Shown here piece by piece: positions 26,901 through 41,900 of a DNA stretch of 64,000 nt. Both the position numbers and the translations under genes were made by a program. The notes beneath the pieces are model-generated. The model searched no databases, was not told the origin of the DNA, and saw only the letters and a list, made by a program, of their open reading frames with translations. Within the stretch, counting starts at the first letter, position 1, and the number at the start of each line of letters is the position of its first letter. Origin of the DNA: Tachypleus tridentatus (lineage: Eukaryota; Arthropoda; Merostomata; Xiphosura; Limulidae); assembly GCF_004210375.1 (NCBI RefSeq), contig NC_134834.1:92508170-92572169 (forward strand), written 5' to 3'.

Positions 26901-29900
26901 AAATGAGTGACATCAATCCTCAATTATAATGCTGCTGGAACACCTGTACACAACAATGGATGGAGAAAGAGAATCTCCTGTAACTTTCTGAGTGCAGTAT
27001 CAGGTAAAGGAATTCCCTCAACTGCATCTCTATTCAATATGTCCCAACAACACACAAGCTAAGAAACCACAGAGAGAGCAGAAGCTGACCATTGTGAAAT
27101 ACAGCAAAGGACCCAATTCATTCACAAATTGATATGTGGAATGCTTAAGGTTTCAGACAAAAGTTGGAGAGAAGAAAAAAATTTCAGGACAGTAATAAAG
27201 AGTGCAAAAAACTGATATGTTTGAACTAATTACAGACTCCTGTCTGGAACATGTCCAAAAGGCATCTAACCTTTGTGAACCTAAATAAACCATCTCCTGG
27301 TGGTGATAAGCCAAACCATGCTGTTCTGACAAACATGGGGGACAAGAGAGAGATATTTCCTTATGTAACTGAATGGTAAACTTCTTAGCATGAACAGCAA
27401 TATCAGGTGAAGGAGGAAAAAAACAACAACAAGTAGTTCCCCTCCCACTTTCTGCCATCAAGAAAGGAGTAGATTCAAAGGCAATTGCCAAAAGCCCCAA
27501 AATCTAACACACCTAAGTGACTAGTTGAAGAAAAGGAGCAGGAGGCAGATGATTCTAATTAGCCTTGTGAGAAGCTGATCTAGTAAAGAAAAGTGCCAGA
27601 GAAACAGAGTCCAAATTCTCCTCAGGTCAAAAACATTCCGCATTTCACAAAAAATCGGGTAGTGGACAGCCTCAAGAATAGTTGTCAGTATCAGCAGAGG
27701 TAAGTGTGTTTTAAAAATACTTATATCTCACAACCATCTAGGGTAAGGTTTCAAGTAACACGTGCTTATAAAAAAAAAAAACTACGTTTTTTTATCATAT
27801 TATTAGAAGATAAAACACTGATTAACTTTTCCCAAGATTAGTTTTGTGCATACATTAAATATTTTCATGACACTTAGTGGTTTTGCAATTTCATTTAATT
27901 AAGATATGTTTAACTAAAACTTAAGGAAGCAGGCAAATAGAAATTTTTCCTCAACAAAGCATCATATTTTATAATATGGGTTCTAATAGGTTTAACACCA
28001 AAAAAATTAAGAAGAAAATTAACATAATTATTTATTGCTTCACACACACACACATCATGTGTATTTACTGTAGATCTGATAAAAACAAAACAAAAATTCA
28101 AATGTATTTTTATGACAAATGACAATATTCTATTAGAAATTTCTCATCCCATGTTTTTTTCTTTTGGTTTTTGCAAAGAATGAGAAACTGTAATTTGGAA
28201 ATTATTTCTCTTACAAATGTTTCTGTATTACTATATTTAATTCTGAAAAAAGTTGAACTCTTACCCAGGCAATTCATGCTGTGTGGCTTCATTCTGATAT
28301 TCAGTATGTAGTTCAATTTGCTCTTCCAAAATTGCTACTGTCTCATGGAAAGCATCCAGTGCCTGCTTATGCAGATCAATGTCTTGCAAAGTCTTGCTGT
28401 ATTCTTCATAGAACTGATCATACTGCTTTGTTTTCTGCAGATACTCTTGGTTAATTTCCATTAATTTCTTAACCACCATCTTTAAATCATTTTTACTTTC
28501 CTCTTCCACTTCTATCTGAAAAATGAAATTAGAAACAAAATCAAAAATTTGAAAATAACTCATAATGCGTGTACACAACTTATCTACAGTGCCTTGCAAA
28601 ACTGCTCCAATTCTGACAAGCTTGTTGGGGATTGCTGATGGACTGCAATCTGCAACTCTGACCATAAATTTTATATGAGATTCAAGTCACGACTTTGACT
28701 GGGTCACTACAGAACATTCACTTTCTTTCTTCTTTTGAAACCACACTAATGTGGCTTTTACTGTGTGCTTTGGGTCACTGCCCTGCTGAAATATGAATTT
28801 TTGACCTAGTTTTAGATTTTTAAAGTTTCTGTTGGCTTCACAGCTGCATTCCTAACCAGTTTCCTCTTAGCCTGGGTAAGTTAGCTTGGAATCGTAGCCT
28901 GATTTAGGTAGTGATCAGATGGTATGAATCATATTCCACTTGTTAATGATGGAATTCACTGTACCTAAAGGGATAATCAGTGACTTTGAAATTTTCTTGT
29001 AACCTTTTGATCTGTATTTTTCTACTATTTTATCACAGACTTGGTTGTAAAGCTATTTGGTCTTCATGATTAGTTTGACATATCACTATGTAAACTGTGG
29101 CCTCAAAAGATACATTTACTCTAAAGTCAAATTAAACCACTTTAATCACACACAAACAGAGACAGTAAGCTAATTTTGTTACCTTTCAAACTAATCTTTC
29201 TTACCAGAACTGATTTAGTGTTGTCATAGCAAAGGGGTTGAATACTTATGCAACTGAGAATATCCTCATTATCTTTGAAAATTTAACTTATATAATATAA
29301 ACGTTTTTGTTTTTTTTAGCTTTATCAGTTTGAAGAAGATTGTGTAGGTTCTAAATATAAAGTCTTATTTGAAACTTTCATGATTTAAGCTCAGATGACA
29401 ACAAAATGTGAAAACTTTGCAGAAGGTGAATACTTTTGCTTGCAAGTCACTGTATAGTGAAAAATATTTAACTTCTCAGATGTAGATATACACAAGTCTA
29501 AATCCAAAGAACAATATTGATAACAGCAAAAAAACACAATATACTATATATAAGTATTTAAATAAAATAATATGCTAGTCTATAACAATGCATCAAACAT
29601 AAAATTATAACAGTAAAAATATATTAATAACTAGATCAGATGTACGTTTTCATTCTTCGGTTAACAGGAAAATTACCAGGTAAAGTTAAATACATCATTT
29701 ACTCTATAAACAAAATAGAGGAAAAAAAGGTTTGCAGGTAAGCCTTTCTCTATATACCTTTATAACTGAGAACCATAGGTGAGGTAATGGGTAGAGTACT
29801 GAAAGTATTTACTTAAGTATTGACAAAAATAAGTAATGATAGCATTATTAAAAATAGCATACATTCAACTTAACTTTACATGTAAAAAGCACTAACAACT

Positions 29901-32900
29901 ATACATGAAACAAACTATTTTATTTTTATTAAAACAATCACTATTACTGTCTATGGTGAAGCTCTTCACACACTGGACTTATTATTTAGTTTCAACAGCT
30001 GATTTTCAAAGCTCCTACCAAACAGAGTATCTTGTGTCAGGGTGAACAAGAACACTGTAGAAATATACAGATTCTCACAGGCCTCTAATTCATTAATTTC
30101 CCACTATTGTTTTCAGTAATAAAAATGTTTTTCAAATAAGGACACGGATGATTATTTGTGTCAGACATCATGGTCACAGTGGGACAAAGTCATCACCCTC
30201 AACATTAGGCATAAAATGGCTCTGTTTTGTTCCTGCTCAGCTGCACTGCTTGTAATTGTCTCATTCGAAAAAGTAGGTGTGCTCTGACTGATGTAAACAA
30301 AAAACTATCACCATGGCAACTAATGTGATTTTTCTCCATTTTTTCAAATGTAACAATAGTCTTATAAATGAAATAAAGTGGAATAAAAGTAGATAATTTC
30401 TTCTTGATTTTTACTTAAGTAAAAGTAAAATATTTTTAGACTACTTGAGTAACAACATATTCCAGAAAAGTTACTTAAGCAGTGTAGTGAAGTAACACTA
30501 TTTTGTTACTCCCAAGATGCAAATACTTGTTTGTATTTCATGGTTAGTACATGTTGCACTTTTATAACCCTGCATTCAGTACCTAAATATGATAGTAATA
30601 TCTTCTCATAATATAATATATTAAAAACCATGTTCAAATAAATAATGCAAAAATAAAGTTGTGTTATTATTACCTAACAATCTGATTTATAAGTGACTTA
30701 AATAAAAATTTATAATACTTACAATTCACTAGTTTAATCTGAGTCACATGCTAACAGTTGTTGTAAAAATAAAATGTTGATATAAACAGTTTCTACACTA
30801 CTACATCTGTTGTATCCCAACTAGCCTAAGTCCTGCTACTGATTCAAAAACCTCATTACACATTAATAAGCTCTTCTTTGTTTCAATCACATTTTTAAAA
30901 TTACATAAAAAAACTGTCAATTGATTGAACTGTAACAATATCTGAACTGCAGAACTGAAGACAATGTAGGATGTTTCTGTTTGGAATGGTGAGAAAATTT
31001 ATCCTACTTTAGCATGATTAAATTTCACATATTTTTCATGATAGGCACACATTTATTTTACTGGTCAGTACAGATTGCAAAAAAATGGTTAACATAAAAT
31101 AAAATAAGTTGTAAATTTTTCAAATTGCCAAAGGATTTTACAAGAAATTTAAAATTCAAATACTATTTTCAAAACATTTTTTACAGGTTTAATTATTGAA
31201 AAGTAAGTTATCTGCAATGCAATTCTTAAAAATTTCATAAACAGTTTTCTTAGTTAAGATACAATATTTATAATTTGGCTTATAAAGAAATTCATTTTTT
31301 TGTTATGAATGGCACTAATAATATTCCTTGTCAAGAGGAACACTATCACCTATTTTGTTACCTAATAAAATGAAAAATAACTGATAAGGTTTTATCTTAC
31401 TAAACCATCAAAAGTGTAGTAATATATAAATGAATATTGTCATTAGTTAATTCATTTTAAAATACAAGCAATATTATTGATATAATACTAGTTTCAAAGT
31501 TATGAAATAAATCAGTGAATTATTTTATCCAAATTAAAAGCAAGATTTAAGGTTATATCTTTAGATTTTTGACTTTTGTTGTTTTATAATGCTTCATCAA
31601 ACAATTTTCCAAACATTTTATTTCTTTTATGAAACATCTCTGCATCTATCACAATGTAGTATGGTGACAATATTAAAAATGAAAGGTTTCATAAGTGAAA
31701 ACTGATTGAGATGACTCATGTTCTAAGTTAGTTCAGTCTTAGTCTTAGAGCACTGACTTTGTCAATCAGGGGATGTAGGTTTGAGTTCTTATCCTGCAAT
31801 CACCTTTTGTTTACTGGATTTTCATAAAATATTTAATATTAATTGTTACAGCATAATAATGCTACTATTTCTTTTAAATAGCAAAAAAACTTCAACATCT
31901 TGCAGCTTTTGAAAACATTAAATCACAAACAACAACAAAATTTAAGACGTCAACTTACCTGTTGGAACCTAGAAACTGGATAGAGCAGCTTAAGATCTAA
32001 CATTAGGTTGTATTGGGAAAGTGGGACACTTCGATGATAATTAATTAATTCAACAACCGATGTGAACTTCAAAGGCTCAGAGAATCCATATTTTCCATTT
32101 TCATGATATATTTTGATTAACTTGTTACTCCCTCCTTTCCTGAAAGTGTAAAAACAATAGTATGAATGCAACTAACGTTTCAATGCTAAAGAAACATTGA
32201 GAAACAAGCTCAAGTACTATTGTAATTACTTCTCATACTGAAAAACAAACAAGTACTATTGCAATTGCTTCTGACATCGAGAAGCACGCTCGAGTACTAT
32301 TGCAATTGCTTCTGACATCGAGAAGCACGCTCGAGTACTATTGCAATTGCTTCTGACATCGAGAAGCACGCTCGAGTACTATTGCAATTGCTTCTGACAT
32401 CGAGAAGCACGCTCGAGTACTATTGCAATTGCTTCTGACATCGAGAAGCACGCTCGAGTACTATTGCAATTGCTTCTGACATCGAGAAGCACGCTCGACT
32501 ACTATTGCAATTGCTTCTGACATCGAGAAGAACGCTCGACTACTATTGTAATTACTTCTGACATCGAGAAGAACGCTCGACTACTATTGTAATTACTTCT
32601 GACATCGAGAAGAACGCTCGACTACTATTGTAATTGCTTCTGACATCGAGAAGCAGGCTCGACTACTATTGTAATTGCTTCTGACATCGAGAAGAACGCT
32701 CGACTACTATTGTAATTACTTCTGACATTGAGAAGAACGCTCAACTACTATTGTAATTACTTCTGACATTGAGAAGAACGCTCGACTACTATTGTAATTA
32801 CTTCTGACATCGAGAAGAACGCTCGACTACTATTGTAATTACCTCTGACATCGAGAAGCAGACTCGAGTACTATTGTAATTACCTCTGACATCGAGAAGC

Positions 32901-35900
32901 AGGCTCGAGTACTATTTAATTACCTCTGACATCGAGAAGCAGGCTCGAGTACTATTGTAATTACTTTTGACATCGAGAAGCACGCTCGAGTACTATTGTA
33001 ATTACTTCTGACATCGAGAAGCACGCTCGAGTACTATTGTAATTACTTCTGACATCGAGAAGCACGCTCGAGTACTATTGTAATTACTTCTGACATCGAG
33101 AAGTACGCTCGAGTACTATTGTAATTACTTCCGACATCGAGAAGCACGCTCGAGTACTATTGTAATTTCTTCTGACAGTTTATCTTTTCTAAAAACGTTT
33201 GGGTAAAATTAGTTACTTGGTATTTTAATCTGAATGACATCTTATAAAATAAATGTCCTAACTGAATAGGCAAAACTACCCTAGGGTTAGTTGGTATTTT
33301 GTACAGTACACAAGTGTTATATTTCCTTTAGAAAGGAATTTTCAAACTTTTAAGTGCTTTTCCACTACTTCATCCAAATATCTGGGACCTTTTATTAACA
33401 AAATTCAAAAGGGAAGATACAGTGTTTAACAAGGGTTCAACTTTTTGAACCTGAGTATTGCAAAGTTTATATTGTTTTCTTATTGTTCAATAAGAAGCTG
33501 AGAAAATAAGAAAACAATACTTAGTGAAAAAAAATGCTGTTATGAAAATTGACAACTTATTTTTAGAGATCAAGTTTCTACTTTTCAAGGAAATTTATCA
33601 TAAATTAAATTTTCAAGCAATTAATACCTCAAATGTTCATAACATTATTGAGGACCTGAATTACAAAATGGTTTTGCTTTAGTATGCATGTATATTAAAC
33701 ACTGAATGAAATAATGTAAACTATTGAGCATCAGACAATTTTCACATCAACCTATTTCCTATTTTTAAATACCATTGTTAATGTTTTCTTTGATAATTAT
33801 AAAACTGCCAGTAAGTTACAGAGTCAACTACAGAACAAAGCGTTAATCCTTTAATTACTGTTTTAACTTTTATACCATTTGCTATCAGGAAAACTTATAT
33901 ATGACATAATATTGAATAATTTTATGTTTTTTTCTGTAACAACCTTCACAGTAAAGAAATGACCAACTAAATCAGATAATATTACTCATTTTGTGCACAA
34001 GACACACATAAAAGTAACAGTAAATAGATGGATTAATTGCAATACTTGTTGTACTTTTGACATGTTTTGCACAACTTACATATTATTAAAGATTCCATAA
34101 CAAAGTATGTCCTGGACCCACATGCAAGCAGGTATATAAACACTTTAAAAAATGTATTTCAAATGCCAAAGTGCCCATATGGTTTCTATTTGTTATACAA
34201 GAGTAGAAAGCTAAAATACGACATAGCCTTATCCAATAACTTTAGATGACTAAGAGTAATTCTAAATTGACTAATTTGTTCTTCATTTTGATGTAGGTTC
34301 CTAGGTTCAGTTAATGACGAAATTTACCGAAGTGTTAGTGTGTATTCTCCTGATCCTTTGTTGGAAGCATCTCTTACGATAAAAGTACCATCTGCAGTAT
34401 CTTTCAGTTTATCCTTCACTTCCTCTCTGAAAGGAAAAACAAGAGTCAACTAGATAGAAATATATGACATAGTACTCAAATACATGAAGCAAAATGGTAT
34501 ACAAACTTTCAACAAGTCTGTTATGTTTGGTGTATAACATCTCCATGTGTAAAACCATACATACACACAAAATCGTTCTGTGCATACTTCCAGGAGTAGG
34601 TGTTCAAAACAGTTTTTAGTTTATGTATCTTTTTATCTGAGCAATAAAATTGAAGGTTTACATAAGAACAACAACAACAAATTTTTATATATGGTATCCT
34701 TGTGTTTATTAGTGCCTAAAGTACATTTCATTGGCTATTGTGCCAAGCAGTTTCTAAGGCAAAAGAATATCAATTACATGATTCTAGCTAATGACAATCT
34801 CAAAACACTAACCAAGCACTGAACACAATGTACTTTGACTGACCTATCAAGCCACACAACTGGTCTAGTGATATGATGTTATTTCTATTACCCATTTCCT
34901 AAAATATTAGATTTTTGGTGATTACAAAAGTGTATAATCTCTTGTGAAGATAACTCTTAATAATTTCTTAAAAACTGAACAAACAGCAAAATTCTTTCTG
35001 ACCTTGTAATGTCTCCCCAGTACCATTCTGCTTCATCTAGAGTGACAGGTGAATCAGATAACCCCAGAAATCTCCCATTATTAGAGTTACCTTCTGTAAG
35101 TACCTCTGACAATGACTGACTGGAGATAATGGATGAGCGACGAGGTGGTAAAGCTGAAAGGAATCATTATTTTATCTTCAACTGAGGACAAATATTTCAA
35201 ATTAATTAAAATTAATAATAACTACCTGCTACAGTTTAATTCACAAAACAAACTGTATTGTAAATAAAAATAAACAGACTGTTTAAACGTTAAGTTGTTG
35301 TGAACAAAAAGAAACACAGAAAAGAGAAAATATTTTTCAACTTTTTATTATTAGAAAATAAATTCCAACATCATTGCAATATAAATTACACAACTCTTTC
35401 TGTAAAAAAATTACTAAAATTTAAACTATAAGTTAAAAATCACAATATAAAGAAATATTTATAGTATTCTTGAAAACACTCCTGTACTTTTACCTTAAAA
35501 GCATAATTTATTATACAAATCTAGTGCTTCTGATTTTAGTTTTAACTAAAGAATACTGGAAAAACAACAGAAATAAATATTCAATTTACTTTGTATTAAT
35601 GTTTCAACCTTCCTGAGTTGCTGGCAAGTTTATAGTTTTATATAAAATATTAGTTACTGTTATAACTTTAGCATAAATAGAACTATGTTTTGTTTACCTT
35701 ATTACTTTCAGAGAAGACATCAGTGTTCAAATAATATATGGTATATTAGTATACCCATTACAATATTACAATTGAAAACTCTGAAAAACCCAATTTTAAG
35801 ATATCTACATAAAATAGCTAAAAATAAATAGAATTATAACAAAATAAGTATCACTAAACAGACGTCCTATGGAAATGAATTACTTTAAATAATAACCTAA

Positions 35901-38900
35901 ACCTGTTTTTGTATTGTTCATTATCAGTGAGTTCTATGTATTACATCATACTGCAGAGTACAATCTTTAATGAATTACTTTAAATAATAACCTAAACCTG
36001 TTTTTGTATTGTTCATTATCAGTGAGTTCTACGTATTACATCATACTGCAGAGTACAATCTTTAATGAATTACTTTAAATAATAACCTAAACCTGTTTTT
36101 GTATTGTTCATTATCAGCGAGTTCTACGTATTACATCATACTGCAGAGTACAATCTTTAATGAATTACTTTAAATAATAACCTAAACCTGTTTTTGTATT
36201 GTTCATTATCAGTGAGTTCTACATATTACATCATACTGCATAGTACAATCTTTAATGAATTACTTTAAATAATAACCTAAACCTGTTTTTGTATTGTTCA
36301 TTATCAGCGAGTTCTACGTATTACATCATACTGCAGAGTACAAACTTTAATGAATTACTTTAAATAATAACCTAAACCTGTTTTTGTATTGTTCATTATC
36401 AGCGAGTTCTACATATTACATCATACTGCATAGTACAATCTTTTCCTATTACAACTTTCAGAGTAGAGAACTGATGAAAACAAACTGGATGAAATTGCAC
36501 TCACAGCTGTAACTAGAGGGATTAATTATTTATTAATTCTACTTTTATGTCTCCACAGAGACAAACACTCTTTTTCAATTGATTTTTTTCTAAATACTTT
36601 TTAACCAATTACCATTCTTTCAACCCTTGGAAAACTAACTATAAACTTTATAGGGTTACACCTTGGTCCAATGTACCCAGAAAGTGTTTTCATTTCTTTG
36701 ATTTAATCCTTCTGCTATGGGTCAGAGGTTAAAGGCCATGTCATCGTGTTTGTTGACTTGCATTCAAAATTTTATTAAACTACTATTTTATGAATTTACG
36801 TAAATACGTTTGAAATCAAATTATAGATTATAATTCAAATTTTAATGTTATATCTAAGTTAATTTCTAATTTAAAAGTTTGTTTGTTTTGAATTTTACAC
36901 AAAGCTATCTGAGGGCTATCTGCACTAATTTAAAAGAAAATATTAAAATAACACACCTAAATACAGATTTTAGTGAGTCATATGGTATGTTGATTGCATC
37001 ACTGTTTGAAATTAGATGTTTGTAATGGAATAAAAAGTCACTAATATTGACAAGCTAGAATATAAAATAAGAACCTCATATCTTTTTATTTTGCTGAGAT
37101 ATGGCTTATGTACTATTAATTAACAGTGGCCCCATTCTATTATTTACATTTTATTTGAAACGGTCATTTATATAATCTTGGTACGGCATATGACATGGGA
37201 ATAACCAATTGACAGCTTATAAGGTTCCCTTTGTGGGTTTTTTAGATACTTTAATCTATGAAAAGGCTACCATGTTCCTCTGAACTGAGATTTCGTGAAG
37301 GTAAGTTTTGTCTTTAACTTGCTCAAATTTTCATATTGTTTAAATCTAAGTAAATTTTAATTACTTATTCCATAACTTATAGTGGAATTCTATGGTATCA
37401 GTGTAGTTATTTATGATTGTCTTGGCAATTCAACTGTATTTAAAAAAACCTAAAAATAATTGTGTTTGACATCCTCCATGAGTGAAATTTTAAAAGGCTT
37501 GCAACTTAAGTCCAGCAGGAAGCTCATAGGTCATAGCAAGAAGAGATAATTGTTTGTTTCACACTTCTAGATTTTACTTCGTATTTTAAGAAAAATAAGT
37601 TTAATAATTTATTTCTAAATAGTAATAATCTATATACATACATTATGCATAGTAATTGAAATGCAACTGTATAATACAAAATACTAGTCCACTAAACACA
37701 GCCAAGACAAGGAAGACCAAAGGCCAGTTTTATACTATTAGATATGTAACATGAGTGCACATGCACTGCATCAAAGCAAGTTACAAAATGTTAGCTTAAC
37801 ATTACTAGAAGGTCAATATAATAAATATACATATAAATATATAGTATTATGAGACTTAAGTTACTTAAACTAAACATTTGCATTTTCTTGTTATAATATG
37901 TAGTCATTTTAGCAAGGAAAAAGCATAATTTATATTTATTTCCTAAATTTTTTTATGATGGTTATGAGGTTGGTCAAGTGACAGACCACACATAGTTAGA
38001 CTATGGAAAATAACAAAATATAAAGTCTTACTCAAACGTTTGAAATGTATTTAGGAGATTTTAGAGATTATATAAATAATATTTGTGATTTTTGTGACAA
38101 AAATATTTTTCTTAATCATGACAAGAAATAACTTTGCACTCAGACTAGTAATGAAACAGAATCTATTTTCACAAACAAATCTTTTGTAAAAGTATTTCAT
38201 TAAAACATCTGATTTTTGTGAGCAAAATACATGTAATCTTTACTAAAAGTTACCAAATTTTGTGAAGATACACATGCTGTATCAAAAGTTATAGTTTAAA
38301 TACTCAATGTGTACAAATGTGTAGACAAACTTGTGTATATTATACTGAGCCGGTAGTGAAAGGGTTAAGCCTTTTAAAGAATTTTATGGAGTCAAAGGGC
38401 AAACAACCCAAAAAATGAATATGCTGAACTCTTCTGAAGTCATTTACAGCAATCAAGATGAAATTGGCACTAATATAAATGTTCATGTGCCCTACACAAT
38501 GATATACAAAAAAGTTGAATTTACCCATTAGGAGTCTTTGTTTTTTAAGGAGGGATTAGAGTTCACAAAAAGCATAATTTTAGTTGCATTCAACAGTCTA
38601 GTTTTTTACACTACAGACTTTGATTAAAGTAAGCTTGGTCTTTATAAAATCTCATTAAAAACCACTATGAAATGTTTTAGTGTGTGCAATAATTTAATAA
38701 GCTTTTACTACAGCCAGTTCATTATTATCTCAAAAGTTAGGCCTAACATACCTTCTGAAATGAATATAAAATTGTCTTAATTATTTTGTGAAAGCATTCT
38801 TCAGGCTACTGTGTTAAGAATAAATATGCCTTGATCAAAGCTTTAATTTCCTTTCCCAAGAAGAAAGCATTGTACTTATTGAAAGAAAATAAAGAAGAGG

Positions 38901-41900
38901 AAAACTTAAAGTTTCCAAATACTATATTAAACACTGCTGTGTTAAAGTGATTTTTCATGTTACAAAAGCACTAACTGGGTGCTACTTTTAATGTTGCATA
39001 CAGAACCAGAATATGCTACTTTAGGGTCTCACAATTGTAAGCTGTTGAATGAAAAAGTGACATGAACAGGGAGAACGTGGCACCTTAAAGTCTCACCAAA
39101 CTTGTGTTTGTGAAAGTCATGTGAATATTGAATGTATTGTTTAAGAGCTTGACTTCATATAAACAGTCACTCTTAGAGCTGTGTGTATATGTCAGTATTA
39201 GCTAAAACAGATTTACAAGTAGTAATAATACACACACACGCTATAAAAACACATTCTCTAAAGACTGCATATACCAGCGATTATCATAATAATGGATAAC
39301 ATTTTCATGGTTAGTTACGTAAGATGGTAACACATATATAATAATAATAATCCATTAAAAGTGTAAGGTAGTCACATGCGAGAAAAACAGAACAAATTAC
39401 CTGGAGCTGAATCAAAAACAGGTATCTCCTCACCCCAATCACCTTTAAGCAACAGAATTTCCACAATACGCATATGCGATTCTGCATTGTGAACTATTTG
39501 TCTAAAATGTAAAAAACAAATGCCTTTATTAGATTATTTCAACAAATACACATGTAAGTATATTATCTCACTGAGCTATTATCTAAACTGAAATCTGTAT
39601 TGACTAATGGAATGTGAAAAAGTTGAAACCATGCCAAAAATATCAAAATGATATTTGGGAAGTGGAGGGTGTTTAAGGCCTAATATTTAGAATAAAATGA
39701 ATTTATGTTTAAATTAAAGGTAAAAACTTCACTTGAAGACTTTTTATCTTTTAATATGTAAATGTTGGAAAACTGATGATGTTTAGATGCAATGTCACTG
39801 AAAATAATAGTAATTATAAAGTTTTTTGGGGCAATTACCAAATTTGACCCTTCACTAATTCATGTGTGCATAATTTTGTCAACATCAAAATACTGGTCAA
39901 ATAAAAATTTTATTCAATAAAGCAACAAGGTAAAACAATAACAAAACAAGAACATACACAATTAAATCACTAATTAATCCTATCCATCGTGATATTTTTT
40001 TACTGCAGATGACACAAAGTTTTAGCTTCTTATATTCAAACTTTTATTCAACCATTTTTTGTTTGTTATTCACATTAAAATAGCATAAAATCTTAGCTAA
40101 TAATCCATATTTCAATAGTATTTAAGTCTTACATTCTTTATTATACAAGGCAATATTTTATAAAATTCAGAACTTCCCCTAGCATGACACACGTCACACA
40201 TTTGCTCTTAGCATGTCAGTATCCATATTTTTCCACACCAACGTAAATAACTTTCTATAAAGTCATTATTTCTCAGCTAAACCCTCAGATAAACTATGTT
40301 TATTATAGTCTTCAACTTTGTTTAGCTACAAAGCTATCAAGCAGAAAATCAGACCCCTCTTACCACATCCTGTCTTTCATAACTCATTAATAGTTCACTC
40401 TTAATTATATATGACCTATAACCAACCACATCCTCTCTTTCATAACTCATTAATAGTTCACTCTTAATTATATATGACCTATAACCAACCACATCCTCTC
40501 TTTCATAACTCATTAATAGTTCACTCTTAATTATATATGACCTATAACCAACCACATCCTCTCTTTCATAACTCATTAATAGTTCACTCTTAATTATATA
40601 TGACCTATAACCAACCACATCCTCTCTTTCATAACTCATTAATAGTTCACTCTTAATTATATATGACCTATAACCAACCACATCCTCTCTTTCATAACTC
40701 ATTAATAGTTCACTCTTAATTATATATGACCTATAACCAACCACATCCTCTCTTTCATAACTCATTAATAGTTCACTCTTAATTATATATGACCTATAAC
40801 CAACCACATCCTCTCTTTCATAACTCATTAATAGTTCACTCTTAATTATATATGACCTATAACCAATAGAAAGTCAGGTTTTCATCTATCAAATGACGTG
40901 TTGTATAATATTATGTTCTAAATAGTTAAATGTCAATTTCTCTCAGAGTAAGAAGAGCTTTCCTGTGAGAAAGCTGATGATTATCTTGGACAAATTTCTG
41001 ATGACTGTTGTTGCAGTTAGAAAACCATAAATACTTTGAAAGGCAAGGGAATTTGTCTACTTTTTCCATGTTATTAGTTTATACTGTTTACAGCATTATT
41101 TAATTTAAAAAACCATTAATTGCAATACTATAAGAAGTTTAAACAAAATTAGAGTTAACTCTCTCTGAGAACCAAGAGTGAGAAAAAAAAAAGATATTTT
41201 ATGTTTTTCATCTTTATTCTTTACATATAATTATAAAAACAACTGAAATGTAACACTGAGGATATTTTTAAGTTAGTTAAAATTAGATTAAGTAAAATAA
41301 ATATGTTTCATGAGGCACGAAAGTGAACTGCTTGCACTAGTTGTAGTAGCTAATGGGTAATGTAATTTGATAGCATAACATGAGCTTATGTTCCTAGAGT
41401 GATTTACAACTTATAAGCATGTGGACAGTAGTAAGTCACAGTTCAAAGGTCAATAAAACAATAATATGTAATTATAAATAGATGTATACTGTTACAAACT
41501 TAGAGATAATTAGGATAAATGAATGTGGTTTTATATTACAGTATGAAGTCATTATAGAAAGAAAAAAAAGAGTAATTCAGACTTATTTCAGTTTTTTTGG
41601 TGGCTACAAGATCAGTCAGATTTACAATTACTCTTTTGAGTTAGGTTAGAGAAAATAATATATAAAGTTTTACAGATAAAAACGTTTGAAATGTATTTAG
41701 GAGATATTAGGGATTACACAAAGGAAGTTTGATATTGTTGAGATAAGAAAAAGTATTTTTAATTTTAACATTAAAATTACTTTGCACATGGAATATTCAA
41801 AACAAATAATATATTTATGTACAAATCTTTGTTTTATTAGAAATACTTCACTAAAAACTATACATTTTTTGTATGTTAAAGACTTTAATATTAACTGAAA

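Larger units (their letters stand above)
21700..27740 (-). mobile_element. degraded DIRS-like (tyrosine-recombinase) retroelement
   Basis: Minus-strand pieces in DIRS order: a possible gag region (about 27150-27500), reverse transcriptase remnants (25800-26340), RNase H (about 25200-25560), then a decayed 3' region where the tyrosine recombinase would lie. Related sequences near both ends (tatcag.agaggtaagt at about 27688 and 21709; hairpin-like ggaaatacatttt...aaatgtaatttcc at 21739-21773, with a relative at 22460) may be terminal repeats. Many stops. A SINE sits inside. Boundaries are approximate. Confidence 0.65.
18182..28264 (-). other. 10-kb intron between exons 14 and 15
   Basis: Splits the iSH2 coiled coil. 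It is filled mainly by a SINE, a Tc1-like element and a DIRS-like retroelement, described separately. The rest is AT-rich without recognisable content. Confidence 0.9.
35154..39400 (-). other. intron between exons 10 and 11
   Basis: 4.2 kb holding a 95-bp tandem repeat, a 5'-truncated SINE and one copy of an unnamed interspersed repeat. The rest is AT-rich and featureless. Confidence 0.85.

Noticed and set aside
32193..33175. Regular direct repeats that could be mistaken for a CRISPR array
   Set aside because: The units abut without unique spacers, and the window is clearly animal DNA. It is a minisatellite.
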